Of a stretch of DNA of 64,000 nucleotides, positions 17,693 through 26,692 are shown in pieces. The position numbers and the translations under genes are program-made. This DNA is from Prevotellaceae bacterium KH2P17 (GTDB lineage: Bacteria; Bacteroidota; Bacteroidia; Bacteroidales; Bacteroidaceae): positions 232,239 through 296,238 of the forward strand of contig FZRE01000002.1 in the NCBI GenBank assembly GCA_900199655.1, read 5' to 3'. The notes beneath the pieces are model-generated. The model did no database searches. It was not told the origin of the DNA and worked only from the letters and a program-made list of their open reading frames with translations. Positions within the stretch are counted from its first letter, which is position 1, and each line of letters starts with the position of its first letter.

Positions 17693-17724
17693 TTTGCACC
17701 GTTTCTTACTTTTCCTTATATTTG
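17693..17724 (+). promoter_or_regulatory. Promoter of the winged-helix gene
   Basis: TTTG (17693-17696), exactly 20 bases, TATATTTG (17717-17724): a perfect match. The leader to the start codon at 17789 is about 60 bases. Confidence 0.8.
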
Positions 17725-17788
17725 TATAGGTGGAGAGGAGTCTCCGGACTCCTCTTCCATCGGGTGTTCAACTTAACATACAACTGAT

Positions 17789-18010
17789 ATGGAAAAAGGA
17801 GTAATAGGCTTTAATGCAGGCCGAGTTTGGCGCTATCTGAAGGACAGCGGCGAGACCGACATCAACAGATTGTGCCTGGACCTGGGCTTGAGTTTCGAGA
17901 ATACCGCCCTTGCCGTGGGGTGGCTGGCCCGGGAGAACAAGGTAACGGTGAGGCGGAAGGACGGCAATCTGCTGATAGCAATCCAGGATGTTGAGTTCTC
18001 GTTCGGATAA
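17789..18010 (+). CDS. Small winged helix-turn-helix protein (DUF2582-like)
   Basis: This 73-residue protein (IGFNAGRVWRYLKDSGETDI, LCLDLGLSFENTALAVGWLA, ENKVTVRRKDGNLLIAIQD) is a stand-alone winged-helix domain of the kind annotated DUF2582 in Bacteroidales. The recognition helix and the beta wing are visible. It has its own strong promoter. Members are thought to bind DNA, but targets are unknown. It converges on the phosphodiesterase gene. Confidence 0.75.
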   Translation: MEKGVIGFNAGRVWRYLKDSGETDINRLCLDLGLSFENTALAVGWLARENKVTVRRKDGNLLIAIQDVEFSFG

Positions 18011-18061
18011 CCGTCAGCATGTATCCATGCCCCGCACCTGCCCCGACATGGCGTGAGGAGA

Positions 18062-18115
18062 AACAAGGGCGACCGCAGGCCAGGCCTGCCGGTACCGGCT
18101 GTTTGTGTCCTTGTT
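18062..18115. terminator. Structured convergent terminator region
   Basis: Outer 7-bp arms AACAAGG (18062-18068)/CCTTGTT (18109-18115) enclose GCAGGCC-A-GGCCTGC (18075-18089) and the 12-bp palindrome GCCGGTACCGGC (18088-18099). It lies between convergent genes, and a bidirectional terminator is inferred. Confidence 0.5.
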
Positions 18116-18186
18116 GTTTACAGCTGCATGAAAAACACCTGCTGTAGGTTTCTACAGCTTACGAAGAAGAAATAATCGGTGCACCG

Positions 18187-20583
18187 TCAGTCACGGCGGA
18201 AACAGTTGAAGATGGCGGCCAGGCTGCGCATCTGACTGATGAACGGGCTCTGTTCGCGGCTCTGCCGGAGCGCGCTGAACACGAGGTCGTACTGCCGCAT
18301 GCGCTCTGCGGGTATGAGGGCGAGGGCCAGACTGTCGGCATAGTGCAGGCGGTAGAGGTCGAGCACGAGGTCGAACCCTGTCCAGCTGTCCATCGTCTGC
18401 TCGGCATCAGCCGTGCGCGGAGCGATGCGCTGCAGCAGCTGAGCACCGCTGCGGGGCAGCAGCTCACGGCGCAACACCTCCGGAAGGTCGCGCTCTATGA
18501 AGCGCACCCGGGTGAGGTCGCGGAACTGCCAGTCGCAAAACTGCTGATAGCTCCTGGACTGCAGGGCCTCGATGCTCCACACCGGGCGGCGTCCGTGGGC
18601 CTTTTCGTAGGCGTACTCACGGCGGTAGCGGTCGAAGAAGGCATCGAATCCGGGTACCGAGTCAACCGGTACGGTGCTTACTTGGCAGTCGCCTCCCATG
18701 CCGATGGTAACGAGCTTGTAGGCCGGCATGCAGGTTGCCAGCGACGGAATTTGTATGTTGACCAGCCGGCGGCCGTCTTTGGCAGCGTAGGTGGCCTTGT
18801 CGTTTACGTGCATGTGGCCTGCAAAGTGCAGGCGCAAGCCAGCTTCGAGGAACGAGTCGGTAACCTCCGGGGCCGGCACACGGTCGATGTCGAAGGCTCC
18901 GTTGCCCCAGGCACGGCGGATGATGGGCGAGGCGCCGTCGTTAAAATCGGCCAACGGATAGTGGCTGAAGGCAATGAGCGTCTTGCCGCGGCGGCGTGCT
19001 TCGGCCGTAACCCTGCGCACCCACGAGAGCAGGTGGTGCTTGTGGCGCAGCACGTTGTTGTAGCCAACGGACGAATTCTTGTACGTCATGCGGCCGTTAA
19101 CCAAGCTGTCGGGCAGGTAGACGCCGGCATCAATGGCCATGAGCCACAGCCCCTGCACCGGTTCTGCAAGGTAGCTGGCGTCTATGGCGCGCAGGCTGTC
19201 GCAGTAAGTACAAGTCCGATTGGCGATGCTTGCGGCCTCCTGCGCCTTGAACAAGGAGTAGCTGTCGGGTGTATAGGCCGAGAAAGGCGTCTCCCAGTAC
19301 AGATAATCGGCTCTGGGAAAGAACCCGAACCTGCTGTAACAGCGCATCTGCTCCTCGTAACCCGCGCTGCGCAGGGTGGTGTCGACCTGTACGGGCGGCA
19401 CGGCTGCGGCACTATAGAGCGACGAATCGCTCACTATGGCGTGCGAACTGCCGTCGGCAGCCAGGAAGTTGGCCTCTTCGGTATCGGTTCCGAAAGGCGA
19501 CTTGGGGTCGTGGTTGCCTACGGTCATGAAGAAGCTCATGCCGTATCGGCGCTCGTATTCATGCAGTATGCGGGCTGCGGCGTGCTGGTTCACGAGCTGC
19601 CCGTTGTCGGTCATGTCGCCCGTCAGCACCACGATGCCGGCCTGGCGGCGGGCAGCATCGTCGAGAGCAGCGCGCAGGGCGAAGATGTTCTCATTGAAGA
19701 GACGCGTTGACTGCACCTGTACGTTCATGGTGCGCAGCAGCTCCGGGTGCGAGATAACATCCTGTATGTGGGCGTCGGACATGAAAGCAGCGGTGCGGTT
19801 GCGTTCGTACTGCAGCTGTCGGAGTACCTGACGGAAGCGTTCGGGCTGGTCGAGGTTCACCATGTCGGGGTGGCAGTTGATGGCTTCGCGATAGGCTTCG
19901 TCGCCGTTCTTCATCATCAGTGCGGCCATGATTTTGATGCCCCGTGCCCGGCAGTAGTTGCGGATGGAGTCGGTGAGGTGGGCCGGCGAAATCTCTATGG
20001 CCATGGGTCGGCATACGCGCATCCACTGTTGCAGCTCGGCATAGCTCTCTGCGTTTACCTTTATTTTAAGTTCCGGAGCCAGGCGCACGAACCTGTCCTG
20101 CATCTTGCGGCTGCCGAACCAGAAGAAGCTGTTGTGCTGCCAGCCCCTTGAACGTACGAGGCTGATGAGGCGGGGCAGCGAGACGCCGTCCTTGACATCG
20201 AAGAACACGTTGGCGCGACCTTTCAGGCTGTCGAGCATGGTGGCAATGGTGGGCACTCTGGTGCCGGCAAAGCGTGGACTGAACCAGCTGCCCGCATCCA
20301 GGCGGTCGATGTCGGCAGACCGCATGCGGGCTATCGGTCCGTGGCCGTTAGTGGTGCGGTCGAGGGTTTCGTCGTGCAGGTTGTAGAGCACGCCGTCGCT
20401 GCTCTGCCTGACGTCAACCTCTATCCAAGAGGCTCCGTAGTCGAGTGCGGCAAGCGCAGATGCCACGGTATTCTCCGGTGCCAGCGAGTTGGCGCCGCGG
20501 TGCACCAGCACTTCGATGGGCTGCTGCGCCGCTGCCGAGGTTAAAAAAAGACACGTTGCAAGCGAAAGAAATAGAGACTTCAT
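18187..20583 (-). CDS. Secreted glycerophosphodiesterase fused to calcineurin-like phosphatase
   Basis: This 798-residue protein has a signal peptide ending SAAAQ (about residues 1-19). Residues about 22-255 form a GDPD domain: H28-R29 (LVHRGANSLAPENT), WIEVDVRQSSDG and YNLHDETLDRTTNG, the metal and general acid/base residues. Residues about 270-550 form a metallophosphoesterase: FMSDAHIQD, VVLTGDMTDNG, TVGNHDPKS, AFSHYPLADF and HFAGHMHVND, all five metal motifs. The remainder is helical. Such a protein could cut a glycerophosphodiester and then remove phosphate. The start is set by the signal peptide, 22 codons inside the longest frame. It follows SusD by 102 bases with no obvious promoter, so it probably belongs to the SusCD operon. 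Both domains look intact in one frame. Confidence 0.85.
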   Translation of the reverse strand: MKSLFLSLATCLFLTSAAAQQPIEVLVHRGANSLAPENTVASALAALDYGASWIEVDVRQSSDGVLYNLHDETLDRTTNGHGPIARMRSADIDRLDAGSWFSPRFAGTRVPTIATMLDSLKGRANVFFDVKDGVSLPRLISLVRSRGWQHNSFFWFGSRKMQDRFVRLAPELKIKVNAESYAELQQWMRVCRPMAIEISPAHLTDSIRNYCRARGIKIMAALMMKNGDEAYREAINCHPDMVNLDQPERFRQVLRQLQYERNRTAAFMSDAHIQDVISHPELLRTMNVQVQSTRLFNENIFALRAALDDAARRQAGIVVLTGDMTDNGQLVNQHAAARILHEYERRYGMSFFMTVGNHDPKSPFGTDTEEANFLAADGSSHAIVSDSSLYSAAAVPPVQVDTTLRSAGYEEQMRCYSRFGFFPRADYLYWETPFSAYTPDSYSLFKAQEAASIANRTCTYCDSLRAIDASYLAEPVQGLWLMAIDAGVYLPDSLVNGRMTYKNSSVGYNNVLRHKHHLLSWVRRVTAEARRRGKTLIAFSHYPLADFNDGASPIIRRAWGNGAFDIDRVPAPEVTDSFLEAGLRLHFAGHMHVNDKATYAAKDGRRLVNIQIPSLATCMPAYKLVTIGMGGDCQVSTVPVDSVPGFDAFFDRYRREYAYEKAHGRRPVWSIEALQSRSYQQFCDWQFRDLTRVRFIERDLPEVLRRELLPRSGAQLLQRIAPRTADAEQTMDSWTGFDLVLDLYRLHYADSLALALIPAERMRQYDLVFSALRQSREQSPFISQMRSLAAIFNCFRRD

Positions 20584-20685
20584 GTTGCTGTTGATGAGTG
20601 ATTGCACAGAAAGTGAGAGGCTCTGCGGGAGCAGCAGCTGTGCATGCAAGTTGCTTCCGTGGCCTCTCTGTTCCTTGCCTGTTGT

Positions 20686-22332
20686 CTAATACCCAACGTT
20701 CTGCTTCCAGTTTGTATTGGTGTTCATCACCTTGGTGGGGACGGGGAATATGCGGCGGAACTTCTCGCCGGCACTCTGCGGGTTGTAGGAGCGCAGTCCC
20801 CAGAGCTCTTCAAACTTGCCAAAGCGAATCAGGTCGTTGCGGCGCCAACCCTCGCACACCAGCTCCCGGGCCCGCTCATCGAGCAAGTCGTCGAGCGTGG
20901 GGTCTGTATCCATGAGCTGAGCCTTGGCAGCCTGGCGCACTTGGTTGATGAGTGAACGCGGCGTATCGCCGTTAGTAGCCTTGGCGCCGCGCAGGATGGC
21001 TTCGGCTTTAAGCAGCAGGATGTCGGCAAAACGGAAGATGGGAACGTCGTTGCACTGGCTTCGGCCGTCGTCGCTGGTGGTGTTGGGGTCCATGTAGAAC
21101 TTGATGTTGCGGTAACCCATGGAGCGGCCAATCTTGTCGTTGCCGGCGTTCATGGTCAGTTCAGGGTTGCCCAGCTCCGGTCGCAGGGTAACTCCGTTGG
21201 TCAGGTTCACCTGCCAGGTAACCTCTGCATCGCCGTCGACACCGCTGTAGAACTGGTCTACGCCCTTCTTGGTAGTTGATACCGTGAATGGTTTGTCGGT
21301 GCGTTGGTAGTTGCTCCAGTAGTATTGGGGCCCCTTGAGCCATAGGTCGTTGCGCACGTCTCCGGGCAGATTGAACTTGTTGCAGTACTCGGCGTTGCCG
21401 CGTAATACGCCCGCCACGGATGCTGCCATGTTGTGGTCAAACTGTGCGCGGCCGTCTCGGTGGGTCCACCAGCGGGCGTAGTGCATGCCGCGCTGTGTGA
21501 TGCGGTCGTACGGCATGGCGTAGATGAAGTCCTTTATCTGCGGCCCGTTGGTGGGCAGAAACTTGCTCCAGTAGTCGCCCTCGAGGTTAAATTGGCCCGA
21601 GTTGATGATGTCGTCGCAGTATGCAACGGCCTCCTCCAGCTTCGGGTTGGGTGTATCGGGCGTATAGGAAGCCACGTTCTCGGCCGTGTACACATTCCAG
21701 TTGAGGTACAGTTTTACCAACAGCGCCTCTGCCATGTAGCGTGTTACCTTGCCGTAGGTCTTCTCGTTCACGTCGGTAGTGAGCTTGTCGAGGCATTCCT
21801 TGACCTCGCTCTCAATGAAACGAGTCACTTCGGCACGCGTTGCTCGGTCGGTTTCTTCCTGCCCCATGGCCCTGAGAATGGGCGCGCCGCCGAAGTTGTC
21901 CATGAGCAGAAAGTAGTAGAAAGCCCGCATCACGCGGATAGGAGCGGCGTAGGATTCATCCTTCAGCTGTGCCAACACGTTGTTGGCAGTGTTCACTCCG
22001 TTCATGGCACCGTTCCACATGGTCTCCAGATAGGGGTGATCGGCATTCCATGAGTGCAGGTCGAGGTCGCGGAAGCGGCCTCCGTCGTAATAATCAGAGC
22101 CCAAGGCTACGGCCAGGCACTCGTCTGACGAGATGGACTGCGCGAGCCAGTGGTTCTCGCCAAGGGCGTCGCGGTAGCTGTTGTAGACGCCTCCAGATAT
22201 GGCATCGACGGCATCCTGCGTCTCGGGAAGCGTGGTGTACTGCGACTTGATGTCGACGTCCAGATTGGTGCAGCCCGCTGCCAGCATGGCAACAGCCGAA
22301 AGCAACAGTATGTTGGAATGTTTTTTTCTCAT
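20686..22332 (-). CDS. SusD/RagB family outer-membrane lipoprotein
   Basis: The 548-residue protein begins MRKKHSNILLLSAVAMLAAGC, with a lipobox Cys at about 21. The tetratricopeptide-like SusD helices are recognisable (YFLLMDNFGGAPIL, MAEALLVKLYLNWNVYT, EEAVAYCDDIINSGQFNLEG), and the C-terminus carries the usual FRFADILLLKAEAILRGAK and WRRNDLIRFGKFE. SusD proteins cap the SusC barrel and capture the substrate at the surface. It starts 10 bases after the SusC stop. The neighbouring gene is a phosphodiesterase/phosphatase, not a glycosidase, which hints at a phosphate-containing ligand. Confidence 0.95.
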   Translation of the reverse strand: MRKKHSNILLLSAVAMLAAGCTNLDVDIKSQYTTLPETQDAVDAISGGVYNSYRDALGENHWLAQSISSDECLAVALGSDYYDGGRFRDLDLHSWNADHPYLETMWNGAMNGVNTANNVLAQLKDESYAAPIRVMRAFYYFLLMDNFGGAPILRAMGQEETDRATRAEVTRFIESEVKECLDKLTTDVNEKTYGKVTRYMAEALLVKLYLNWNVYTAENVASYTPDTPNPKLEEAVAYCDDIINSGQFNLEGDYWSKFLPTNGPQIKDFIYAMPYDRITQRGMHYARWWTHRDGRAQFDHNMAASVAGVLRGNAEYCNKFNLPGDVRNDLWLKGPQYYWSNYQRTDKPFTVSTTKKGVDQFYSGVDGDAEVTWQVNLTNGVTLRPELGNPELTMNAGNDKIGRSMGYRNIKFYMDPNTTSDDGRSQCNDVPIFRFADILLLKAEAILRGAKATNGDTPRSLINQVRQAAKAQLMDTDPTLDDLLDERARELVCEGWRRNDLIRFGKFEELWGLRSYNPQSAGEKFRRIFPVPTKVMNTNTNWKQNVGY

Positions 22333-22342
22333 GTCTTTGGAT

Positions 22343-25300
22343 TTAGAAGTTGATGTTTACGCCCAGCAGGAAGGTGCGGGTGCGCGGATAGGTCTGGCGG
22401 TTGTCGATGCCCGGCTCTATGCCTCCCAGACCTACCTCGGGGTCAAGGCCCTTGTAAGACGTGATGCAGAAGAGGTTGTTGCACGTTACCTGCAGGCGCA
22501 GATTGTTGATGGCGGTGCCGATGCGGCCGAAGTCGTAGGCCAGCGAAAGCGTGGACAGGCGCAGGTAGGAGCCGCTCTCCAGGTAACGGTCAGAGAGATA
22601 GTGGGAGTTGATGTCGGTGACTTTGTTCTCTGCCAGGGCCGACTTGAGGATGTTGCGCAGGCCGGCGTCGCCCATGTTTGATAAGCGGGCACGCGTTGCG
22701 TTCATGATTTTGTTGCCCAGCACGCCGTGCATGAAGGCCGTAAGTGTCCACCTTCCGTAGTTCAGGGTGTTGTTCCAGCCGTAGGTGAGCTTGGGCTGCG
22801 CGCAGCCTAACTTTACCAAGTCTTTGTACTGGGGCTTAGAGGTAGTGTTCCCGGTGGGGTTCCCCTCGTCGTCGTACTCATAGAATACGGACACGCCCTC
22901 GTCGTTGTAGCCGGCCCATTTCCATCCGTAGAAGGTGCCAATTGGTTCACCCTCGCTGATGCGTTGGCTCGGCATGCCAGTCTGTCCGTAGCCGCCGAGG
23001 TAGGCTTCGTCCATGAAGTTGACGGAGAACTCGGCGCTTGAAATCTTTTCCACCTTATTTTTATTATGCGAGATGTTGAGCGATGTGCTCCACGTAAAGT
23101 TGCCGGTACGCACCGGTATGGCGTTGACGGTAAGCTCAACGCCACGGTTACTGATGCGCCCTACGTTGGTTGTGAGCCAGTTGTAGAGGTATTTGGTGGT
23201 CGAAACCTGGTAGTCCGCTATCAGGTCATTGGTGGTTTTGTTGTAGAATTCGAGCGTTCCGTTGAGTCGGTTGGCCAGGAATCCGAAGTCAATACCTATG
23301 TTGAACATGCCCGTGCGCTCCCACTTCAGGTCGGGATTGGCGTTGCGCGTGGCCCCAATAGTCTGTATGGGCCTGTTGTCGAAGTTAGTAGTCCAGCCGC
23401 CGAGGGCGCCGTACACCTGTGTTGCCGTAAAGACATCGAAGCCCAGCGAGTTGCCGCTTACGCCGTAGCCGATGCGGAACTTGAGGTCATCGAACACGCC
23501 AAGGCGCTTGATAAAGGGTTCTTCAGAGAGCCGCCATGCCGCCGATACGGAGGGGAAGGTGGCCCACCGGTTGTTGCGGCCGAAAGCCGAAGAGCCGTCG
23601 CGGCGCACCGTTGCCTGCAGCAGATACCTGTCGGCATAGGCATAGTTCACGCGGCCGAAGAAGGAAATCATGCGGAGCGTGGAGAGGTAGTAGTTGCCGT
23701 AGTCGATGCGGTCCTGGCTGTTGGAGAGCCCGAGGTTATGGAACGTGAGCGTATCGTCAAAGAAGTGAGAGCCCGTAGCCTGAAAACCGTCGTTGTCGTT
23801 GCCCTCTTCCCACGAGTAGCCAAGCATGGCTCCCAGCTTGTGAACCTTGCCTATGGTCTTGTTGTAGTTAAAGAACAGCTCCACGGTCTTGTGGTCGTTC
23901 TCCACGCTTGCACGCCTTGCGTAGCCCTGGGCGCCTGCTTTGATGTAGGAACCGGAGCTGTAGTAGGTGTTGTAAGTGTAGTGTTGGTTCTGGTAGGAGA
24001 GGTTGAGGTTGAAGTTGAGTCCGTCGATGATGTCTACCGTTGCCTTGGCCACAGCCTGCATGCTCTTCACTTTGGTCTCGTTGATGCTCTCCCTGTACAG
24101 TCCCACCGGGTTGTAATACTGCGAGCGCGAGGGGCGTTCGAACCACTTGCCGGCAGCATCCTTCACGGGCGATATGGGCAGGAAGTAGGTCATGGCATCG
24201 TAAACGCTCATGGCATCGCCCAGATGCGGCACGTCGTTCTGCTTGGTGAGGCTGCCGTTGAGGTTAAAGGAGAGCGTGAGCCTGTTGGCCAGCGCCTTGG
24301 TCTCCACGAAGGCTCGGCCCAGGTACCGCTTGCTGTCGGTGCCGCGTATCACGCCATTGTTGCTGAATACATTGAAGCTGGCGCTGTACGAAGTGCGTGC
24401 CGAGCCGCCCGAGATGGCGAGGTTATGGTTCTGCGAGAGGCCCGTGCGCTGCACCTCCTCCTGCCAGTCGGTATCCACGTTGCCCTCGTCGTTGGGGTCA
24501 ATGGCAAGTTTGTTTTCGTTCATGAAGTTGCGGTATTCGGTCCCGCTGAGCATCTCGTAGCGCTTGGCTACGTTGTCCACGGCCACGTAGGCGCTGTAGT
24601 TAACGGTGGCGTGGTCGCCCTTACGGCCTTTCTTCGTTGTCACTATGATGACGCCGTTGGCGGCCTTGGAGCCGTAGATGGCCGTGGCCGAGGCATCGCG
24701 CAGCACGTCTATGCTCTCTATGTCGTCAGGTGAAACAACCGAGAGCGGCACTCCCGGAATGCCGTCTACCACGTAGTACGGCTCCTGCGCCGCACCGGTA
24801 CGGAAGGTGGAGGCGCCGCGCAGCGTTATCGACGGGGTGCCGTTGGGGTTGCTGCTCTGCGTGATGGTGAGGCCGGAGACCTTGCCCTCCAGCAGCTGGG
24901 CGGGCGAGGAGTAAACGCCCACGTTCATGTCCTTGGCCTTGACGGTGGTGATGGAGCTCGTAACATCCCTGCGTGACATGCTGCCGTAGCCCACAACCAC
25001 GACCTCGTCGAGCGACTTGGCGTCTTCCTCGAGCATGATGCTGACCCTCGTCCGGCCGTCGGCGGTGAGCTTGCGGGTAACGAAGCCGAGCGACGAAACC
25101 TCTATCACCTGGCCCCGGGTTACGCGGAGGGTGAAGTTGCCCTCGGCATCGGTAATGGCTCCTGTCTTGTTGTCGGCCTTTACAACGGCGCCTGTTACGG
25201 GCTCGCCGTCGCGGGTCGTTACGTTGCCCTGCAGCTGGTACGCATCATCCTGCTGGGTTACAAGGCTGCCTCCGCCTGCACCGGGGGCGCTGAAGCTCAA

Positions 25301-25381
25301 GACCGGCGATAGAAAGAGACATGCGGCGAGCAAGAGAATGTAGCGCCTGCCGTCTGCACAGATGGTTGTGTCCTGTTTCAT
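22343..25381 (-). CDS. SusC/RagA family TonB-dependent transporter
   Basis: This 1012-residue outer-membrane transporter has a signal region (RYILLLAACLFLSPVLSFSA) and a carboxypeptidase-regulatory-like domain at about 48-125 (LQGNVTTRDGEPVTGAVVKA). The TonB box region DEVVVVGYG follows, then the plug (SSITTVKAKD, GIPGVPLSVVSPDDIESIDV, ASATAIYGSKAANGVI) and a 22-strand barrel ending in RTFLLGVNINF. Length is normal. It is first in an operon with SusD and the GDPD-phosphatase. No sigma/anti-sigma pair or hybrid sensor is adjacent. Confidence 0.95.
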   Translation of the reverse strand: MKQDTTICADGRRYILLLAACLFLSPVLSFSAPGAGGGSLVTQQDDAYQLQGNVTTRDGEPVTGAVVKADNKTGAITDAEGNFTLRVTRGQVIEVSSLGFVTRKLTADGRTRVSIMLEEDAKSLDEVVVVGYGSMSRRDVTSSITTVKAKDMNVGVYSSPAQLLEGKVSGLTITQSSNPNGTPSITLRGASTFRTGAAQEPYYVVDGIPGVPLSVVSPDDIESIDVLRDASATAIYGSKAANGVIIVTTKKGRKGDHATVNYSAYVAVDNVAKRYEMLSGTEYRNFMNENKLAIDPNDEGNVDTDWQEEVQRTGLSQNHNLAISGGSARTSYSASFNVFSNNGVIRGTDSKRYLGRAFVETKALANRLTLSFNLNGSLTKQNDVPHLGDAMSVYDAMTYFLPISPVKDAAGKWFERPSRSQYYNPVGLYRESINETKVKSMQAVAKATVDIIDGLNFNLNLSYQNQHYTYNTYYSSGSYIKAGAQGYARRASVENDHKTVELFFNYNKTIGKVHKLGAMLGYSWEEGNDNDGFQATGSHFFDDTLTFHNLGLSNSQDRIDYGNYYLSTLRMISFFGRVNYAYADRYLLQATVRRDGSSAFGRNNRWATFPSVSAAWRLSEEPFIKRLGVFDDLKFRIGYGVSGNSLGFDVFTATQVYGALGGWTTNFDNRPIQTIGATRNANPDLKWERTGMFNIGIDFGFLANRLNGTLEFYNKTTNDLIADYQVSTTKYLYNWLTTNVGRISNRGVELTVNAIPVRTGNFTWSTSLNISHNKNKVEKISSAEFSVNFMDEAYLGGYGQTGMPSQRISEGEPIGTFYGWKWAGYNDEGVSVFYEYDDEGNPTGNTTSKPQYKDLVKLGCAQPKLTYGWNNTLNYGRWTLTAFMHGVLGNKIMNATRARLSNMGDAGLRNILKSALAENKVTDINSHYLSDRYLESGSYLRLSTLSLAYDFGRIGTAINNLRLQVTCNNLFCITSYKGLDPEVGLGGIEPGIDNRQTYPRTRTFLLGVNINF

Positions 25382-25440
25382 AAGTTTTTATTTGGTTATT
25401 TAAATTCCTGTCTTTACATTTAAGTTTCATGGCATCAGGG

Positions 25441-25493
25441 AGTTTGCGCACGTGCGGCCGCAAACTTGTGTAGACTCTTTGGCTGCAAAGATA
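25441..25493 (-). promoter_or_regulatory. SusC promoter and leader hairpin
   Basis: Minus-strand -7 box TATCTTTG (25493-25486). The leader of about 100 bases contains a perfect 8-bp inverted repeat AGTTTGCG (25441-25448)/CGCAAACT (25459-25466) with a 10-base loop. No good -33 was found. Confidence 0.5.
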
Positions 25494-26140
25494 AACATTT
25501 TTCTGGCACTTAATCATAAATTACAAGTTTTTTAATCTTTTTGTATTATTTTCTTAACACGTTGCCCCGACGTTCTCAAGAGGAACAGTCCGCAGGTTTG
25601 ACCATGACTGCCCCGTTAGCCGAGAGAGCGAAACACCTGCCCGAGGCCATGCCTGCGTCAGGGGCCGAAACCTCTGCCTGGCACTGTTAAAACCTGCTGT
25701 TTATCCTTACAATACAGTAAGAAAAGGCGGCGCGGGTTTTCTCCGGAGCCGCCTGTGGGTCAAAATAAGGCAGAAATCAGATATGTTATAAATGGTTGAT
25801 AATCAACATTTTGTGTTTTTATCCGTATTTTCGGGGTTCCTGAAGGTATGCTTCAAGAGGCTTGAAGGATGCGTTCAACAAAGCCGGAACATATCTTCAG
25901 GCAGGCAGAACGTACCGTCTGCCGCCGCCGGAGGTATGCTTCAAGGTTCATGAAGCATGTTTCAGGTGCTGCAAGTGGGTAAAAACGGGCGGCCGAAGAG
26001 CCGTTCTCGGTGCCGGAACTGTGCCGTTTTTACTTTTCCGGTTGGTATAAAATGTGTTAAAAATTGGCAAGTTTCCTGACAAAACCGACGGCCTGCCACA
26101 GCGCTGCCTGCCGCCGGTGAAGGCGCTGATGGGCAAACTT
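25494..26140. other. Gene-free gap of about 650 bases
   Basis: No coding region is supported between the SusC promoter and the DUF1893 stop. The only structure seen is the degenerate 22-bp array at 25852. Short open frames here run through repeats and have no start signals. Confidence 0.6.
25852..25976. repeat. Degenerate 22-bp palindromic array
   Basis: Intact TTCAAG-N3-CTTGAA-like dyads at 25852 and 25940 are 88 bp apart (4 x 22). Between them, 22-mers beginning at 25874, 25896 and 25918 keep the phase but have lost much of the dyad. Confidence 0.7.
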
Positions 26141-26500
26141 TCAGTCGGCTTCGCCGAGCTTTTCCCATATCTTAAGGAAGGTGGGGTGGTCTACCTTCTT
26201 GTCGTAATTCACCTTGATGCCGGCATCGCGCAGCACGTCGAAGGCCTGGTCGCTTATTACGTCGGCATAAACCTCGACCACGCCGCCGGCCGCCATGGCC
26301 TTTGCTGCTGTGCGGCCCACGGCCTTGTCGGCCAGTTTGGCGCCGAAGAGCAGCTCGGGTTCGTCGTTCAGAATGTTGTAGAGTGTCCTTACGCCACGTC
26401 CGTTGAAGGTGTTGATGTTTCCTTCGTGCAGCACTACAAGCGAGCATTGCTCGGTGTGCAGCGTGTCAATGAGTTCGTTCATCATGGTCTTGTCCTCCAT
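26141..26500 (-). CDS. DUF1893 family protein
   Basis: The ATG at 26500 gives a 119-residue protein; longer in-frame starts run into non-conserved sequence, and ATGs at 26485 and 26482 are also possible. The sequence LVVLHEGNINTFNGRGVRTL, GAKLADKAVGRTAAKAMAAG, EVYADVISDQAFDVLRDAGI resembles DUF1893, a small cytosolic fold related to cytidine-deaminase-like proteins. Its biochemical role is not established. A sirtuin gene lies upstream on the same strand but is separated by a terminator. Confidence 0.75.
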   Translation of the reverse strand: MEDKTMMNELIDTLHTEQCSLVVLHEGNINTFNGRGVRTLYNILNDEPELLFGAKLADKAVGRTAAKAMAAGGVVEVYADVISDQAFDVLRDAGIKVNYDKKVDHPTFLKIWEKLGEAD

Positions 26501-26655
26501 GTGTTTGTTGTAAAGATAAGCGCAAACGTGCCCTGCGGCCGTCCGGCTGGTGTCATCTCGGCTTCCGACGCGTGTGTATGGGGTCGGTGGCTTGTGCAAA
26601 TATAGGCATTAATTTTGAACCTTCATGTAAATAAATAAGTAAATTTTGCAAAAAC

Positions 26656-26681
26656 AAACGGGAACCTTCCGATTCCCGTTT
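26656..26681 (-). terminator. Terminator of the sirtuin gene
   Basis: A perfect 9-bp stem AAACGGGAA/TTCCCGTTT (arms 26673-26681 and 26656-26664 on the minus strand) with an 8-base loop, followed on the minus strand by GTTTTTG. Confidence 0.8.
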
Positions 26682-26692
26682 CTCGTTTGCAG

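Noticed and set aside
17199..18010. A prophage remnant around the M15 peptidase.
   Set aside because: No capsid, tail, portal or terminase gene is nearby, and both genes have their own strong host-type promoters.
18187..20583. That the GDPD-phosphatase fusion is an assembly or frameshift artefact.
   Set aside because: One uninterrupted frame contains all motifs of both domains with a natural linker and a single signal peptide.
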